NCBI GenBank assembly: GCA_940671915.1
Contig: CALNVZ010003425.1
Location: 38,044,710 to 38,108,709 of the forward strand
Length of the DNA stretch: 64,000 nucleotides
Direction of reading: 5' to 3'
Source of the DNA: Paracentrotus lividus
Lineage: Eukaryota; Echinodermata; Echinoidea; Camarodonta; Echinidae
The position numbers and the translations under genes were made by a program. This document shows positions 33,010 to 59,507 of this stretch, piece after piece; the first letter of the stretch is position 1; every line of letters begins with the position of its first letter. The notes under the pieces are model-generated. The model was not told where the DNA came from and ran no database searches. It worked only from the letters and a program-made list of their open reading frames with translations.

Positions 33010-36000
33010 TATAATGAGCACAGATACAACAGTTTTATTATACTGAGGCCATTCCCCTAATCCCAATTTGTGCAAACCCATATGTTCACTTTTCATTGTA
33101 ACAGAATGTTGTTATAGCAAAATAATTGACTTGATTCTTGATTGTCTCGTTATAATGGGAGTGGACTGTAGTATTAATTATTCAAAATTGATCTTGGTTA
33201 TTCATGATCATTATTCGTTGGTGCTTCTTTTTCCCACAGTGATGGTATAATTTTTAAAATTCAAATATTTAATATTTTTAAGATTTCAAATTTGGAATAT
33301 TATTCTGATTTCATTAACAGTTTGGAAAGTTTGAAAACTACATGTATGAAAACTATAATTTAAATTAGGATTCTGATTTTACTGACCATTTATCTGAATA
33401 TTCACTGAAATGGTTTTTGAACTGTCATTATGATAAACAAATACATTGGAAAATATTTCCTAGTACGGAAGGCAAGATGCACATTGAAGTTTACTGCATT
33501 TATATCAAAAGAGATAATACCATATTAATATTTTTTGCTAAAAAAAACAACATATTATTGCAATACCATGGCAATAATTGCCTTGCCTTGTATTTTGATT
33601 GTAGTGAAGAAATATTTTTATGCATCAATTTAATTCAATTCAGTTCAAATGTTGCACATGGATTAAATTCATTTATTGAAGCAAATTCTTATAGTGATTT
33701 TAAACCTTGAATCTTTATCAGTTGCATGATTTGTAAAGGCTTTGTTGTTTTTTACGTGGAATCATCCTGAAAGAAAAACATGAAGCATTTTGACTAATTC
33801 AGTATAGCATGTTGCAATTTTGTACGTATTCCATTTGAAACCTTGGAATGAAAGAAATAGTATAAACCGATTGTTATGTTGTTTACTAATCAGAAAGAGG
33901 CTTTTCTTTTATTAATACTTCTCTAGATTTGTTAGAAATAGATTTTTTTTAAAGGCTATATTGAAAGTTATCATGAAATGATACAATTGTTTAGTCATTA
34001 CGGGTTTGAATTTTCACACAAATTATTCAACTATGTATTAAGCTCAAGTATGTTATCATTGCCACACAAAGGATTAAAGGGGAGGGAAATATGTCTTTAT
34101 TTTTTGCAAATGATTTTGATCAGGATGTTAGGAAATATAGCATGAATTATTTGTATTGATTGATATTAATATTGAATAAGGCAAATTTAACATGCATTTG
34201 AATAGCAGAGAGATATATTTTGTTAGTAATTATATTTGAAACTAATTTTGTTGTCTTATTACCTATATGATAGGTGCTGGCTATCTAGTGAGTATACTCT
34301 TTGTAATCATTGATTTTGTACTGTCATTTTATATTGTTAGTCTGCACAGACTCTAATATGATTCTTTCGTCAAGCTCTGCACTGGCACGCTCTTGTCTTC
34401 ATCGTCACAGCTATAGTACATGTGAATAGTCTTCTTTTTCTCTAGTTTTTTCTCATCACTCTGTTTGATTGTATCATTATATATGTTTCCATTTGAAAGA
34501 TCATATTTTTATTTTTCTAAGAGGAATTAGAATCTGAATTAGACTCTACCCATTATGTACAGAACACTGGTGATCCAATTAGACAAGAAAGTAGTAAGAT
34601 CAGCTTGGGATCAGGGGTTAGGCAGAAGAGGGCATTGTCTCCTCCTCTCCACATTTGCACACTGGCCGGCCTTCAAAAAAAAAAATGGGTTAAATCATGA
34701 ATAGCAAAAAAAAAAAATGAATATTACAATTGTGATACATATGTAATTAACAATATATTGAAGACAAGGCATATGTCTTTTCTCATGCAATATAGAAGAA
34801 TATAGAATATACATATATATATATATATATATATACATGTAGAATTAAAAGAAGCCAAGCAATAGCATGTGTATTGCCTTTGTTCTAAGCAGACAAAATC
34901 ATTTATAAAGATATAGAACTTGACTGTAGCAATAGTAGAACCGTAGAAATAGAATAGTTATGGAGAATATATAGCAGATGGAAAATTCATGAATATCTAC
35001 AGAAGTTTTTATTTGAATTGTTATTAACAGCAGTTATGGTAAATAACATAAGTGTGTCTGTGCAAGCTACATAATGCAATGGAGTAAATACTATCTATTG
35101 ATTACAAATGTTTGTCATTTGAACTCATTTTTGTTTGGTTATAAAAGTAAATTGCTTGTCAAGAAACTCTTTAAACTGTATTCATGTGAATTTGAAATCA
35201 TGTCTTGGGTTTTTGATACATGTAAATGAATATATTTTTATGTGTGATTTTATATTAAAATGATAAACTAATTCAGGTAATTGTAGTTTGTGATATCCAT
35301 TTCTGAAGTGTATAACAGATCAACAAGAGTACGACCAATTTCTTGGACATTCTCTTATCAAGTTATTCCCGTTAGTGGCATGACTCATTACATGTATTAT
35401 CAGTTATCATACAAACGGAATCAGGGTACATGATACATTTCCATTATAAATAATGCATACAAATCAAAGCTTTTTTTTGCAGGATTCTCAGGAGGGTTTA
35501 AAGATAATCTATTTAGAATGTCTGACCTGTTAGCCTGGCAAGGAAATAATCAAGGAGGGGAAGAGGACACAAGTTGAAGAGTGATCTGTCGAGGATATTT
35601 CAATGTATTCATTCTCTCTGAGTTCGATTGGATACTCGTTTGGCATTGTTTCTCATATCACAAAGGCCAACTATTAATCACTATGAACATTCAGCACAAT
35701 GGATGTTTCACCAGAAAAAGCCCGTGTGTCTCTTGCAAAATCGTAATACATCATCACCATATTCTTTCCCTTTCCTTTTATTTATTCTTTATCTTATATC
35801 TGACCCCCCCCCCCCTCATCTACTCTCACTCGCTTTCCGTCGTTTTTCTCATGTATTTCGTTAATATCTTCCAAACCTGTTATGCCCTATATCTTTTTTA
35901 TCCCCACTCTCCTTCTGTACTTCTCTCTCCTGCCAAACCCACAATAAACTATAGTCAGTCTTTATGCAACTGTAATTTATTTCATTAGACAATTTATTCA

Positions 36001-36941
36001 TGTTCATATTAATAAAGAGGTTAGACAAGAACACAAAATGGAAATAAAACATCATTTCGTTCCGCGTTCGCATTGACAATTAAAAGAAGAGTGTTCTGGG
36101 ACAACTATCCCCAGACAATTAAACCCGGACAACGAATCACTGGTGATAGGCTAATTACCCCCAAGAGTAGAGATATAACTTGTTGATATGAGGCAAATGT
36201 TATTTAATATGACTCATGCAGACCATTATTTGTCAATAAAGTGCAGTGGCACTATTGTATTATTAGCATCGGCTATTAATTTCATTGACAGGTGAAACTC
36301 AATATACAGGGCAACTATCTTTAAGGGCTTTTATTGATCTTTATTTGAGCTTAAATTAACGAAAGTTTTTTAAAGTTTTTTTTTTCTTTCTCATAATTGT
36401 GATAATAATTCTCCAATCATCTGCTACATGAAAATCACAGGCCAGTACTGATCAGCAGCGGTCCAAGATCCTTGCTTGAATGCTAACGAGAGAGAAAGAA
36501 AGAATGAAAGAAAGTGATGCGAGAGGCGAGAGCGAACGATATACACAGAGGGAGAGAGAAATAAAAACAAGAAATGAGTTAAAGGATTATAAGAGACGAG
36601 GCATGATATTATTTTTCTTGTGATATAGGTATTCTGAACAATTATTTCAAACCCTAATCGAACATTTCAAACAGATTTAATATACAAATGCGTTATCCTA
36701 TGATTTTCATCCCCATCCATGCATGCCCTCAGTTACTTCATATCAAATAAAAAAATAACTACTTTTTTCCCAAGACACGAAACTTGATAGTAGACACTTG
36801 TTTTTATCGTAATAATATACATTCGAAAGTAGTTTTTAGATCTCATTCTCACGCGATTTGTATTTATCAAGCTTTCATTATAATGCCTAAAATTTAAACA
36901 GACTATTTGACACATCTTCAATACTTTACTCACCATTCATT
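33010..36941. other. Convergent intergenic stretch
   Basis: Lies between the tails of the two genes. AT-rich, with a (TA)n tract at 34815-34834, a poly(C) run near 35800 and a decayed ACAACTACCCC-type repeat at 36098-36170. TTTATT at 36330-36345 could give AATAAA on the minus strand, about 600 bases past the stop of gene 2. No gene was recognised. Confidence 0.5.
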
Positions 36942-49119
<12,178 letters not shown>

Positions 49120-49838
49120 TTCTATCAAAATTATATATAATATGGAAATATTTGGTATTACTTTTCTTTTTAAAATTTCTTACATTCATTATTTTAATTC
49201 GAAGTTTTGTTACAGTAAATTGTATTTTAGATTTTCGTATATAATTGTATATTGAGTTTAAAATTAGAATCTAAGGCGAGGTATATTTCAAAATCCAAAA
49301 GCAAGTCAGTAAGCCTAAACAATCATCTGAAATGAAAATAAATAAATGAATAAATAAATAAATAAATATCTGTGTTCCAGATTACAATACATTGGATTCT
49401 ATTGCATAAATATTTTGTCAAAATAACTAAATTTCTTAAAAGATATAGGTCTACATGACTGGATGAAAATTCCTCCTTCTCCTTTTTTATATAAAAAAGC
49501 TGATTATACATATTTCATGCATGATTGGATTACACCTATAATAGTTCGAAAAAGTGATTTGGTGAACAAATTTTATTAAGTGAAACTAATTTCGAAAAAA
49601 GGAATAACATAACATGCCATAATGAAAATACATAATTTTCTCTGGAAACAAAAGCTTAAAAGCCTCAACACCCCGCCCCCCAAAAAAAAACAAAAACAAA
49701 AAACTACACAGTATATTTATCAACAGATAATAATTAAAAAATAATATAAGTAATAATAATATTTATTTATAAAATAGTTTAAAAAACAGAGAAAGGAAGA
49801 GTGGAATTATACAACTATCTCTGAAATCAAGAACTTAC

Positions 49839-49900
49839 CAGTTTTGTATTGGTACAATACTAACCGAACACTGGTGCTGGTTTCTCGTTCCTTCAAAGAA
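49839..49900 (-). other. Possible 5' non-coding exon of gene 2
   Basis: On the minus strand ACAAAACTG is followed by the consensus donor GTAAGTTC (49838-49831). Joining it to the acceptor-like site just before the ATG gives a plausible leader exon. The 5' boundary is a guess; no clear TATA box was found. Confidence 0.35.
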
Positions 49901-52068
49901 CTGAAAGGATATGATCATGTGAGGCTTTTGAATACACATTAATAAGAAAAATGCATGCCACCTTAAACAGGTGTTATTGTTCTCATTATTTATTTGAACG
50001 AAAATATCAAGTAATCTCTTTATGACGTACAATATGAACTTTATCATATTATTTTGCGCATTTGAAAGGGGTTAACGATCGAGAAAACGGCATTTATTTT
50101 TTGAACTTGGCTATTAATTGTAATTTTGATCACATTGTTACGAATGGTTGTCATAAGAGATTGACAAGAAAGATATTTGTAAAAGGGATACTAGTAACGG
50201 GAATATGAGCTGCTATAGAATTTTTTAAATAAAAATACAAATTTACCTTGAAACCAATTAACAAGGCAAATTTGTATTTTTAAAAACATTATTCCTTGGT
50301 CTCACCCGCCTTCAAACAGTAGTCAATATATCAGTCTATCTATCTCGACTTATGATTTAAAAATGAAGGGTCAAAATGACCCAACTTCTGATCCATAACG
50401 CTATTCCGGATCAACCAAGGCTGTCTTATCCGTATTAATGACGGTAATAAACGAAAGGCATATTATGAGACTAGAATGCGATTACTTTGACCATTTCTAA
50501 AGTTAAACATCATCGAACAAAATATTTAAAAGAAGGCATATTGACTATAACTATCCCGTTTGAACTAAATCTGCTAGATCCAGTAGGGTATATCTGGATA
50601 TGTCATGAAATTTATAACGTTTTTTAAACGTTTGCCTTCTCTTTTTGATTAAAAATTTGTTTTAACGCCATTTGCAGATAACGCAATTTTTAGTTAAAAT
50701 TATGAAACGTGTGAATGTTTCTCGTTATCTGTATGAAAATTTATACAAATAATTACACATGTCGAAGCTCTCATCAATAATCTTGATAAGGCAATGATAC
50801 AGCAAAAACTGCTACTGTTATCATAAATGTTATTTAGCATCATATCTAATGTATACTCAAAATTATGCCTAGACATGTTAGATGACACGTTTCCCCGTCC
50901 AACAAATGACATATCCCTCGTCACGACGTCTTGGGTTGAACAAACATCTTGTCAAAGAGTAGTGAATTAGTGTTACATTTCCATGACATATGGATTTAAT
51001 CAATGTGTAGAAATTAAACGATGAGGGTGATAAAATTAACAAAAGACGTTTAAAAAAAAACAATCAAAACAAACAATAAAGTAGACAAGCAGTAATGAGT
51101 TGTTTGCTTTAATTAATAATACGATATAGTATTATAAATAAAATCAATATTACTAGATTTAAAAAAATAAATAAACATATCTACCGTATTATACATGTTT
51201 CAATCTTGTTCTATTAAATAACATTAATATTACTAAATGCAAGTTTATAACCAGTAGCGAATGGATTAAGAGTTAATCCCATATATCATCCATAGGCTTA
51301 ACATCGGGGCTGCCCTGCTACCGTTCTAATCCTAGCGTCAGTTCAAGATTCAACTTGTGTAATAACGATTGATATCACTTCTAAATTTAACATCGTCTTA
51401 GTATTATCTACCGTCCATACGGCGAATTCATAATCCATTTTTAAAAGTTAAACTCAAACCATATTCATATTTTCATAAACCAATGTGTGTTGTCTTGTTC
51501 GTGCACTGCTGAATAACTGTTGAACAATCCACAAATTTTACTGCCGATTAACTGTTGAACGATCCACAAATGTTATTTTTAACAATTGAATTATCATATT
51601 ACTTTTAACTAGAAAAAATAATCAAACTCAAAGGAATACACACATATTTGTTTTCTACCAAAGTATTTTTTCATTTTTAAAAAATTATTATTATATAATA
51701 ATATAATATTTATTTATTATTATTTTTTATTTTTTATTTTTATTATTTATTATTATTTTTTTTTTTTTTTTGGGGGGGGCAAAATTCATAAACTAGACAG
51801 ATGATAGTCGCAGTCACTTGAATGTAAATAAAGGAGTTTTCGAATTGAGTAGATGTGCCATCTGAAAAAGCTGATAGGCCTAGATGATGAATAAAAGCTT
51901 TCTTCACTCGTGACGCCCAGACGTCTAGGTATTATTCTTAAGAACTATACTTGTCACGCGTAAGAAGCCTCCATTTTTTTATTATCATTATTTGTTAAAA
52001 GATTCCATTCTTAACCTCTCAACCTTGTTCAGGTGACAGGTCGACACAAATCGACCCCCCCCCGCACA
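49901..52068. other. Upstream region of gene 2 with no recognised gene
   Basis: AT-rich, with T/A low complexity at 51680-51770 ending in a G tract. Nothing bounded by inverted repeats or coding was recognised. Confidence 0.45.
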
Positions 52069-52867
52069 TTTTTTTTTTTTTTTTTTATTTATTTATTTTC
52101 CACAAAACAGTAACAAAATATAAATGTGTTTGCATAGCAAAATCATTAAAAATACGCATTCAATCATCATAACATAATTACAATGTAACAGAACAGGTGA
52201 ATGTATAATAAAACAAGTCAATTAACTTAATTGCTGTTATTGTGGGGGAACCTAAAAAAGCATAGCTTGTAAGCTAGGCTCCCAAACTTAAATCAATTGT
52301 ATCAATAAATGAAAATTTATAAAATATTACATAAATATAAACGATACAATGTACAATACCACACGGAACGGACAATACTTTATACACAAGACATTAACAT
52401 TGTGAAGCCTTCCGCAGTTTAAAAGTGTACATTGTAGTTATTAATTTGGCTAGATTTGAGTTTACGTTTAAAGGAAAATAAGCTTGGTGAAAGTTTAAAT
52501 GACTCGTCAAGAGAATTGAAAAAAGAGGTCCAGCGTAAATGATAGTTTTCTTGTTAAATAAAGTTCTTAATAATGGAATGTGAAAAGATGATAATTGTCT
52601 TGTTGTGGTAGTTATGGAATTCTTCATTTTGGAGAATAATAGATTTAAAACAGTTGGCAGTTCGTTACGATCTAACTGATACATAAACAACCAAGACGGA
52701 GATGATATAAATCGTAAATTTTTCAATACATTGTTAGAATAGAAGAGATGATCTGTGTGAGCCAATCTATCTTCATGATTAATAATCCTGATTATACGTT
52801 TTTGAATAAGAACATTAAAACGACGCACGGCGATGCGTCGAAGACACCGTCCCTCCAAACATGCCAA
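52069..52867 (-). mobile_element. 5'-truncated LINE (non-LTR retrotransposon), C-terminal reverse transcriptase part
   Basis: A 157-codon frame (52867-52394) contains QKRIIRIINHEDRLAHTDHL, resembling the tail of CR1/jockey-type reverse transcriptases (L-Q-K-x-x-I-R-I-I ... H-T-x-P-L-F), and a later T-T-R-Q-L plus ...IIYAGPLF segment. A non-coding tail of about 320 bases follows and ends in a poly(A) (T run 52069-52086 on +). The catalytic domains are missing, so it is a dead 3' fragment. The exact 5' limit is uncertain, as similarity fades near 52815. Confidence 0.7.
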
Positions 52868-53156
52868 ATTGGTTTCTCAACAAATCCCTTTCTATCATCT
52901 CAGTCTCGTTAAAAAGCTCTCTGGTCAGACGACAAAACGCTGCTCGGATTTCCCGCCATCAATGACCTACCTACCTATAAATATCATAACATCTAAGGAT
53001 TGTTTCCCGCGCTTGAGTCAAGGTAAAAGAACACAACTTCCGGCGATTAGTTTTCATCTTGGCACTCGACCATCACGCCTCCTTAAATCATACGATGAGT
53101 TATGATGGAATTTTAGAATAAATTTCTTATACAAAGTCAAAGTGATTTTATTTTAT

Positions 53157-53160
<4 letters not shown>

Positions 53161-53206
<46 letters not shown>
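53161..53206. repeat. Poly(T) tract (~46 bases)
   Basis: A pure T run on the + strand, possibly the tail of a minus-strand retroposed sequence whose body is not recognised. Confidence 0.85.
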
Positions 53207-53210
<4 letters not shown>

Positions 53211-54569
53211 AGAGATGTTTGACATTTGATATAAGCGGCAGCGAACCAAGGCCTATTTGAGACTCCTCACGGAGTTTCTTAACCAGAATTCATCAATAAC
53301 TGTTAATATCTTAAGTGGAATTTATATAGACAACAAAACTAGTAATAAGTGGCGTTTACTTTATTATCTTTACAGATGTATTTTTCTGGAAGAAACTTTC
53401 GAACATGACACATTGAAATTTATGAGGCTCTTAGTTACATGATACATAAAACATGCATGCATCAGAAATAAGAGTTCAAAATAATTTTCTGATTCGAAAC
53501 CAAATAACAACAATTAATAGCTTTAAAACAAGCAGTTTTAAAATCAATGATAGAAGGAGAAAATGCGATGGTATGCTGGCCTAATACAAGGGAAATATTC
53601 AGCAAATTACTCAAATATTATTTGTCACATTGTTACAGACATGTCTATTGACATGATTGAGTTAAGTATCCCGAAATTGGTTCTTCTTTTGAAGCGAGAC
53701 ACGTACATGTATGCTAGCATGTGCAATATGTAATTCATCGTATGCCAATTGGCTTATTCATTATATATTTCCGTTTCAATGTTAAATCCACAGCATGATA
53801 ATGCAGTTTATATTGAATGGTTTAACAATATGAATAGAATCAAGAACATGTAGAATATTATGACGTCAAGAACATGGCCCTGGGCAATATCATGTGATCC
53901 TGGAATTGTGTTCCCAACGTAATGTAATGACTTGTCACTTGTAGTTTCTTACAAAGGCAACTCTTGTACTTATTTTGCTCCCAACTTTCTTAATTTATTT
54001 TAATGTTTTAGATCGGAGATTAAGTTTCACAATGATGTCCAAAGAGCATATCATGGGGAAAACATCAATAGACATGAACAATCATGTAAACAGTGCGATA
54101 ACCGGAATGTTTGCCATGTATCGGAACTTTGACTGGAACATTGTCAAGCAACATTCGCGCCAAAACATTTTCGGCGATATATAATTGCTTCCATAGTGAT
54201 GCTAAGATAGCAATGTTATTTTTTCTAATCATACATTAATTTTTTTTCATGATAACTCACAGCTCTATCTGAGCGGAAAAGCGTCATAGTATTTCTCTCC
54301 AGCTATTCTTGGCTCGTTGGTTCCGTCCATATAGTCAGGATCAAATGTTGGATAATTTTTGTCTTTGTTCCCTGAGGATAAATCAACCCTGCCCCCAAAT
54401 GCCACGCTTTGTGGTTAGGCTAAACAACTTCCGACCTCCAAACAGAATAGTTAGCCTAGTTAGTTTCTATTTTTGAAGGAATTGGAAGATTTGCCGTTAT
54501 TATGATCAATCAATATTTTGAAGCAAGATGTACTATTAAAGCATTTTAAGTAACATATACAATCATAAC
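53207..54569. other. Unassigned stretch
   Basis: No gene, RNA or bounded repeat recognised. Short frames at 53257-53442 and 53975-54184 have no family resemblance. Confidence 0.4.
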
Positions 54570-54736
54570 CAGTGGCGGATCAGGATTTCAGGATAGGGGG
54601 GGGTGGGTGGGTTGCCAGGCCCGATATAGCGGCGGGCCGGCGGCGCCGCCGCCGAAATTTCCGATTTTTAACATGTACAGTCAGGAGCGGTTTTCAAATT
54701 ATAGGGGGAACGCGCCCTCGTCTGGATCCGCCACTG
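54570..54736. mobile_element. Small MITE with CAGTGGCGGATC ends (167 bp)
   Basis: CAGTGGCGGATCAGG at the left pairs with CTGGATCCGCCACTG at the right, apart from one inserted base. The ends are of the hAT-like style widespread in animals. A GC-rich interior (GGCGGCGCCGCCGCC near 54640) contrasts with the AT-rich flanks. No clear target duplication. Confidence 0.7.
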
Positions 54737-55638
54737 TTTACAATCTACAACGTATACTCTAAAATACAGGGGTTTAAATTCAAATTTGAACGACTGCAGA
54801 CAAGGACCTATCAAATTTTTGGATTAAGATTTTAATTTTAAGGATTTAAATGTGAAAAAAAGCTTCAAATTAAAATCTTCAGGATTTAAATTTAAATACA
54901 AAAATCGATTGGTGCCTATTCATAGTCGTTCAGGAGTTTTTTTTTCTTTTGTATCTTACATTGTATATTGAAATTGCAGGGATAAGAAATAAAAGTCAAA
55001 ACCATTCAAATTCCTTATTCATGTTGGACTTCTTATAAGGGCATTAACTAGCTTTAAACAACTTTTTTTATCTTTAGAGTTTATTCATGAACAATTCGAT
55101 TCGATATTATTGATTTAAACCATACAAATTTCATAGCAGACTTTAAAATCATCACTCAAATACAACTGAGCGCACATCCTGTTCCAGTATCGTGCATGCT
55201 AGAGATACCTCTATGACCCTGCTCACTCAACATGTTCATGCCAACTTATAATTAATAGCTCCAATCATGTCAGTAATCAGGGTTATTTTTATAATTTATT
55301 GGGGAGACGTCTTGTGAGATGTTTTCATCGAGATTTAGTTGTTACTGCTCATATTCCCCGATTGAGCTGTTCCCATATCTCCTTGTACCTTGTAGTTCCA
55401 TTCCCTGAATTCCTCCGCCAGGAAGGGTAACTTACTCTGTAATTTACTCTGTAAATGGTTGAACAATTTGCATGGTTTCTACCGTTGGAGACAAATGAAT
55501 AAATTAATTGTCTTTCCAATGTATTCATCATTAGGATTTTAGGCTGAAATTAGACTAATTCCATTTGAACAAATGAGATGTAGAGATCAAGAGTTGGTCA
55601 AGAGGTTTAGCATACTCTCTGTATTCAAATTCATATTA

Positions 55639-56622
55639 CACTGTTGCTCATAAAGGTTGGATATTGTTTTGTGTGATCCAGCGACATCTATTTGCTCCGG
55701 CTTAGATTTCTTGGAATTGTTTGTCCCTACTTTCACTTTTCTGGACCCTCGCTATACCTTGGACACCCCCAAACTATTCCCGGGGAATGAATATAAAACA
55801 ACAGTTTGGCAACCCCCAGAACGCCCATTTTTGTCATTTTTTCTCATTTAGGGGCCCCTTTTTTGTTTACCCGGCTAACCAAGGCCCCCATGATTCCACC
55901 CTCACCAAACGCGTCTGATGTATAGGGTAGTTATTGTTCTTTGAGTTAAATCTAAGTTTATGATCACAGACTTAGATTTATTGTCTAGGGGAAGGGTCAA
56001 AGTTTACTTCGATTCGGGTTGAAAATTTAATTTATTCATTTTTACAACATAGAAATTTCTACCTTCTCAAAAATGTATTGTAGAATCTCAGCCAAACAAA
56101 AATAAAAATGAGAAATAGATAATGGTTACCGTTTAAAACCTTGTCATTAAGGCTGAAACAAGATTTTGGGGAAAATGACCATAATTAAGGGTTCATAGTT
56201 GTTTTTCATTTCCTTTGTTTTGACCATAAAGGTTGGATAGAATATTTCCGTTTTTTACCGATTTCACTTTTTCCTTCAACCCCTCCCCTAGACAAGGGAC
56301 TAACGCCTGTGATCTTATACCTTGATTTATCATAAAGAACAATAACAACTCTATATTTCAGACGCTTTTCGAGGGGGTATAACGGAGGGGGCCTTGGTCA
56401 GCCGGGTAAACAAAAAGGGGCCCCAGAATGAAACAGAAATGGCAAAAATGAGCGTTCTGTGGGTTGACAAACTCTTTTTTATTTTCATTCCCCAGGAATA
56501 GGCTGGAGAGTGTCCAAGGTATAGCCAGCGCCCAGAAAAGTGATAGAGGGACAAACAATTTCAAGAATTCTAAGCCGAGCAAAAGATGTGCGGTCACACA
56601 AAAAATATCCACTTTATGAGTG
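55639..56622. mobile_element. Foldback element (copy 2, ~984 bp)
   Basis: The left end CACTGTTGCTCATAAAGG (TA at 55637-55638) and the two arms (about 55680-55990 and 56280-56590) match the 5034-6030 element, including GTCTAGGGGAAGGG facing CCCTCCCCTAGAC. The right end is shortened to CCACTTTATGAGTG. A better partner for the left end is CATGAGCAACAGTG at 59512-59525. Confidence 0.7.
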
Positions 56623-57715
56623 TAAGTTGCAGAATTTATGTTTTGCTGCAGAGTGCAACTTAAATTTAATTTTTCCAAATTCCCTCCTGTATTATTTGCA
56701 TTTTCAGTTTTACCCCTATGTTTCTTGTACATGTATGTTCTGTTTCAAGGGATCAAGGGTTAAGGACATTGACCACTTTCACATATGTCAGTAGTGTACA
56801 TTAGGGTTGAATTAGACTCTCTCTCTCTCTGCTCTCTCTTTTCGTCATTGCATCATCTTCCCCAAAATGGGTGTGACTTGGTTTTGGAAGAAGATGTCTC
56901 TCTCTTACTCTTAGCCGTCAACGAGGCAAGATGTAGTCCTCATCAGTCTGTCCAAGTCTGTAAATATGTATATAAAACTCCTTGATGCTGTGAGTGACTG
57001 TATGCTGAATCCAACAATATGTTCCTGATATATATTTAATACATTTTACCATGGGACCGTGAGCTGAAATGAGCTGAAATATGTAACTACAAGCCATTTT
57101 TGAGGACAGAAACTTCGACGAGATGTGATTTGAATGACAACCAACTATAAGGCTGAACCGCTGTGGTTAGTGAACGCTTGATGGGCGGAGAGATAGTTTG
57201 ATTAGCTGGAGACATGGATGAATCTCGGCGAAGATGTCAGCTTGATCCGTATGTTCCAAGGTCCGGATTCAAAGGTATCATATACTTCCGCGAGAACTGT
57301 GATCAATCTTGGCCATTAATAACTCTTAATAATCAAAATACCGGTTATATAATATAAATGGATTCCTGGATGATGATGTGTTATGATTGTTGGTGTATGT
57401 GTGTGTGTGACAAGGAGTTATACTTTGTAACTATTTTCTTTATTTTTCATGTATTTTATACCTTCATTAAACCTCAATAACAGGTTACTCAATTCCAAGA
57501 TTGTCTGATTAATCATTTTACTCGCCTCTATTAGTAATTAATTATTAGATTGGAATGTTTGCTTTTGATATATCATGTTTATGAGATGAATTAGTTTGAT
57601 TGGAAGTGTGTTGTTTTTAGTTAATTTAATTCTTGTCTGAGCCATATGCACATGTTGCATCTCTTTTAATAACGTATACAGAGTTAGTTGTCCTTTTCGA
57701 ACCACTAAATATGTA
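56620..57715. repeat. ~1.1 kb imperfect direct duplication, copy 1
   Basis: Starts TGTAAGTTGCAGAATTTATG and runs to TTGTCCTTTTCGAACC. It matches 58375-59507 along its length, mostly with one- and two-base indels. Contains a CT tract at 56819-56842. No gene recognised. Confidence 0.85.
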
Positions 57716-58374
57716 TACGATGGTGAGTGTTATTAAATTCGCAAGAATTGCACCGTTAATGAAGTATTAAAATTTGTCTAAATCCAAATGCGAATCCTAA
57801 GTATATTTTGTTTAACTGATAGTTCCCCCTTTTGTTGATCGTAATAATAATTTTTAAAGTATGAATTTACACAACAGTATAACTTGTAGTATCCATTTGG
57901 AAATTGTTGTTAGATTTGATAGTAATTTTTAAGGTAACAAATAAGTGTTATTTGTATCTGTTATGAATGGTGACGTATCTTAGCTGGTACTCCTGGCTGA
58001 AATTTTAGTTGTTTGATAACTTATTGATTTGATAAAATGGGTGTTAGCTCCATTCGATAGAATTGTCAATTTAAGGGTCAATCAGTAATTTGGTAATTTC
58101 TAGGTGTTATAGAATTATTGTGTCAAAAATTGTGTAATTGTATTTCTCATCATGCTCATGTTGATCTTGGTATTATGGGTTAGTTAGGGAAATTAATGTA
58201 ATAATCACGGAAATTTTAATGTAGTCCTACATTGGTGGTTTTAGTTTTTAGATATTATAAAGTGGAACAGTATATTTGATAATTTTTGTTTTGCTAATTG
58301 AATAGGGTATACAATTTTAATTATCATTTTCTATCATGACAGTGGAAGCCATGATAAAACTTTGCGGGGGCGTG
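57716..58374. other. Spacer between the two duplicate copies
   Basis: AT-rich, single-copy within the window, no gene or RNA recognised. Confidence 0.4.
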
Positions 58375-59507
58375 TGTAAGTTGCAGAATTTATGTTTTGC
58401 TGCAGAGTGCAACTTAAATTTAATTTTTCCAAATTCTCCCTCCTGTATTATTTGTGGGTGCATCTTTCAGTTTTACCCCTATGTTTCTTGTACAGTATGT
58501 TCCGTTTCAAGGGATCAAGGGTTAAGGACATTGACCACTTGTTCACATTGTACATTAGGGTTGAATTGAGACTCTCTTTTCCTCTCTCTCTCTCTCTCTC
58601 TCTCCTCTGTCTCTCTTTCGTGTCATTGCATCATCTTCCCAAAACTGGGTGTGGTACTGGTTTTGAAAAGTTGTGCGTGTCTCTCTCTTCTACTTTAGCC
58701 GTCAACGAGGCAAGATGTAGTCCTCATCATCTGTCCAAGTTCTAAATATGTATATAAAACTCCTTGATGCTGTGAGTGACTGTATGCTGAATTCCAACAA
58801 TATGTTCCTGATATATATTTAATACATTTACCATGAGCCGTGAGCTGAAATGAGCTGAAATATGTAACTACAAGCCATTTTTGAGGACAGAAACTTCGAC
58901 GAGAATGTGATAACCTGTTTGAATGACAACCAACTATAAGGCTGAACCGCTGTTGTTAGTGAACGCTTGATGGGGCGGAGAGATAGTTTGATTAGCTGGA
59001 GACATGGATGAATCTCGCGAAATGTCAGCTTGATCCGTATGTTCCAAGGTCCGATTCAAAGGTATCATATACTTCGCGAGAACTGTGATCAATCTTGGCC
59101 ATTAATAACTCTTAATAATCAAAATACCGTTAATATAATTAAATGGATTCCTGGATGATGATGTGTTATAGATTGTTTGTGTGTATGTGTGTGTGACAAG
59201 GATTATACTTTGTAACTATTTCTTTATTTTCATGTATTTTTACCTTCATTAAACCTCAATTAACCAGAGGTTACTCAATTCATTCCAAGATGTCTGATTA
59301 ATCATTTTACTCGCCTCTATTAAGTATTAATTATTAGATTGGAATGTTTTCTTTGATATATCATGGTTTATGAGATGAATTGAGTGTTGATTGGAAGTGG
59401 TTTTCTGGTTCTTTTAAGTTTAACCTTTTAATTCTTTGTCTGAGCCATATGCACATGTTGCATCTCTTTTAATAACGTTATACAGAGTTAGTTGTCCTTT
59501 TCGAACC
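58375..59507. repeat. ~1.1 kb imperfect direct duplication, copy 2
   Basis: Second copy of 56620-57715. The differences are dominated by indels in short runs (for example CTCGGCGAAGATGTC against CTCGCGAAATGTC). It is followed at once by the terminal repeat CATGAGCAACAGTG and TA. Confidence 0.85.

Noticed and set aside
53161-53206. Second LINE beginning at the poly(T) tract
   Set aside because: No coding similarity was seen next to the tract, so only the homopolymer is reported.
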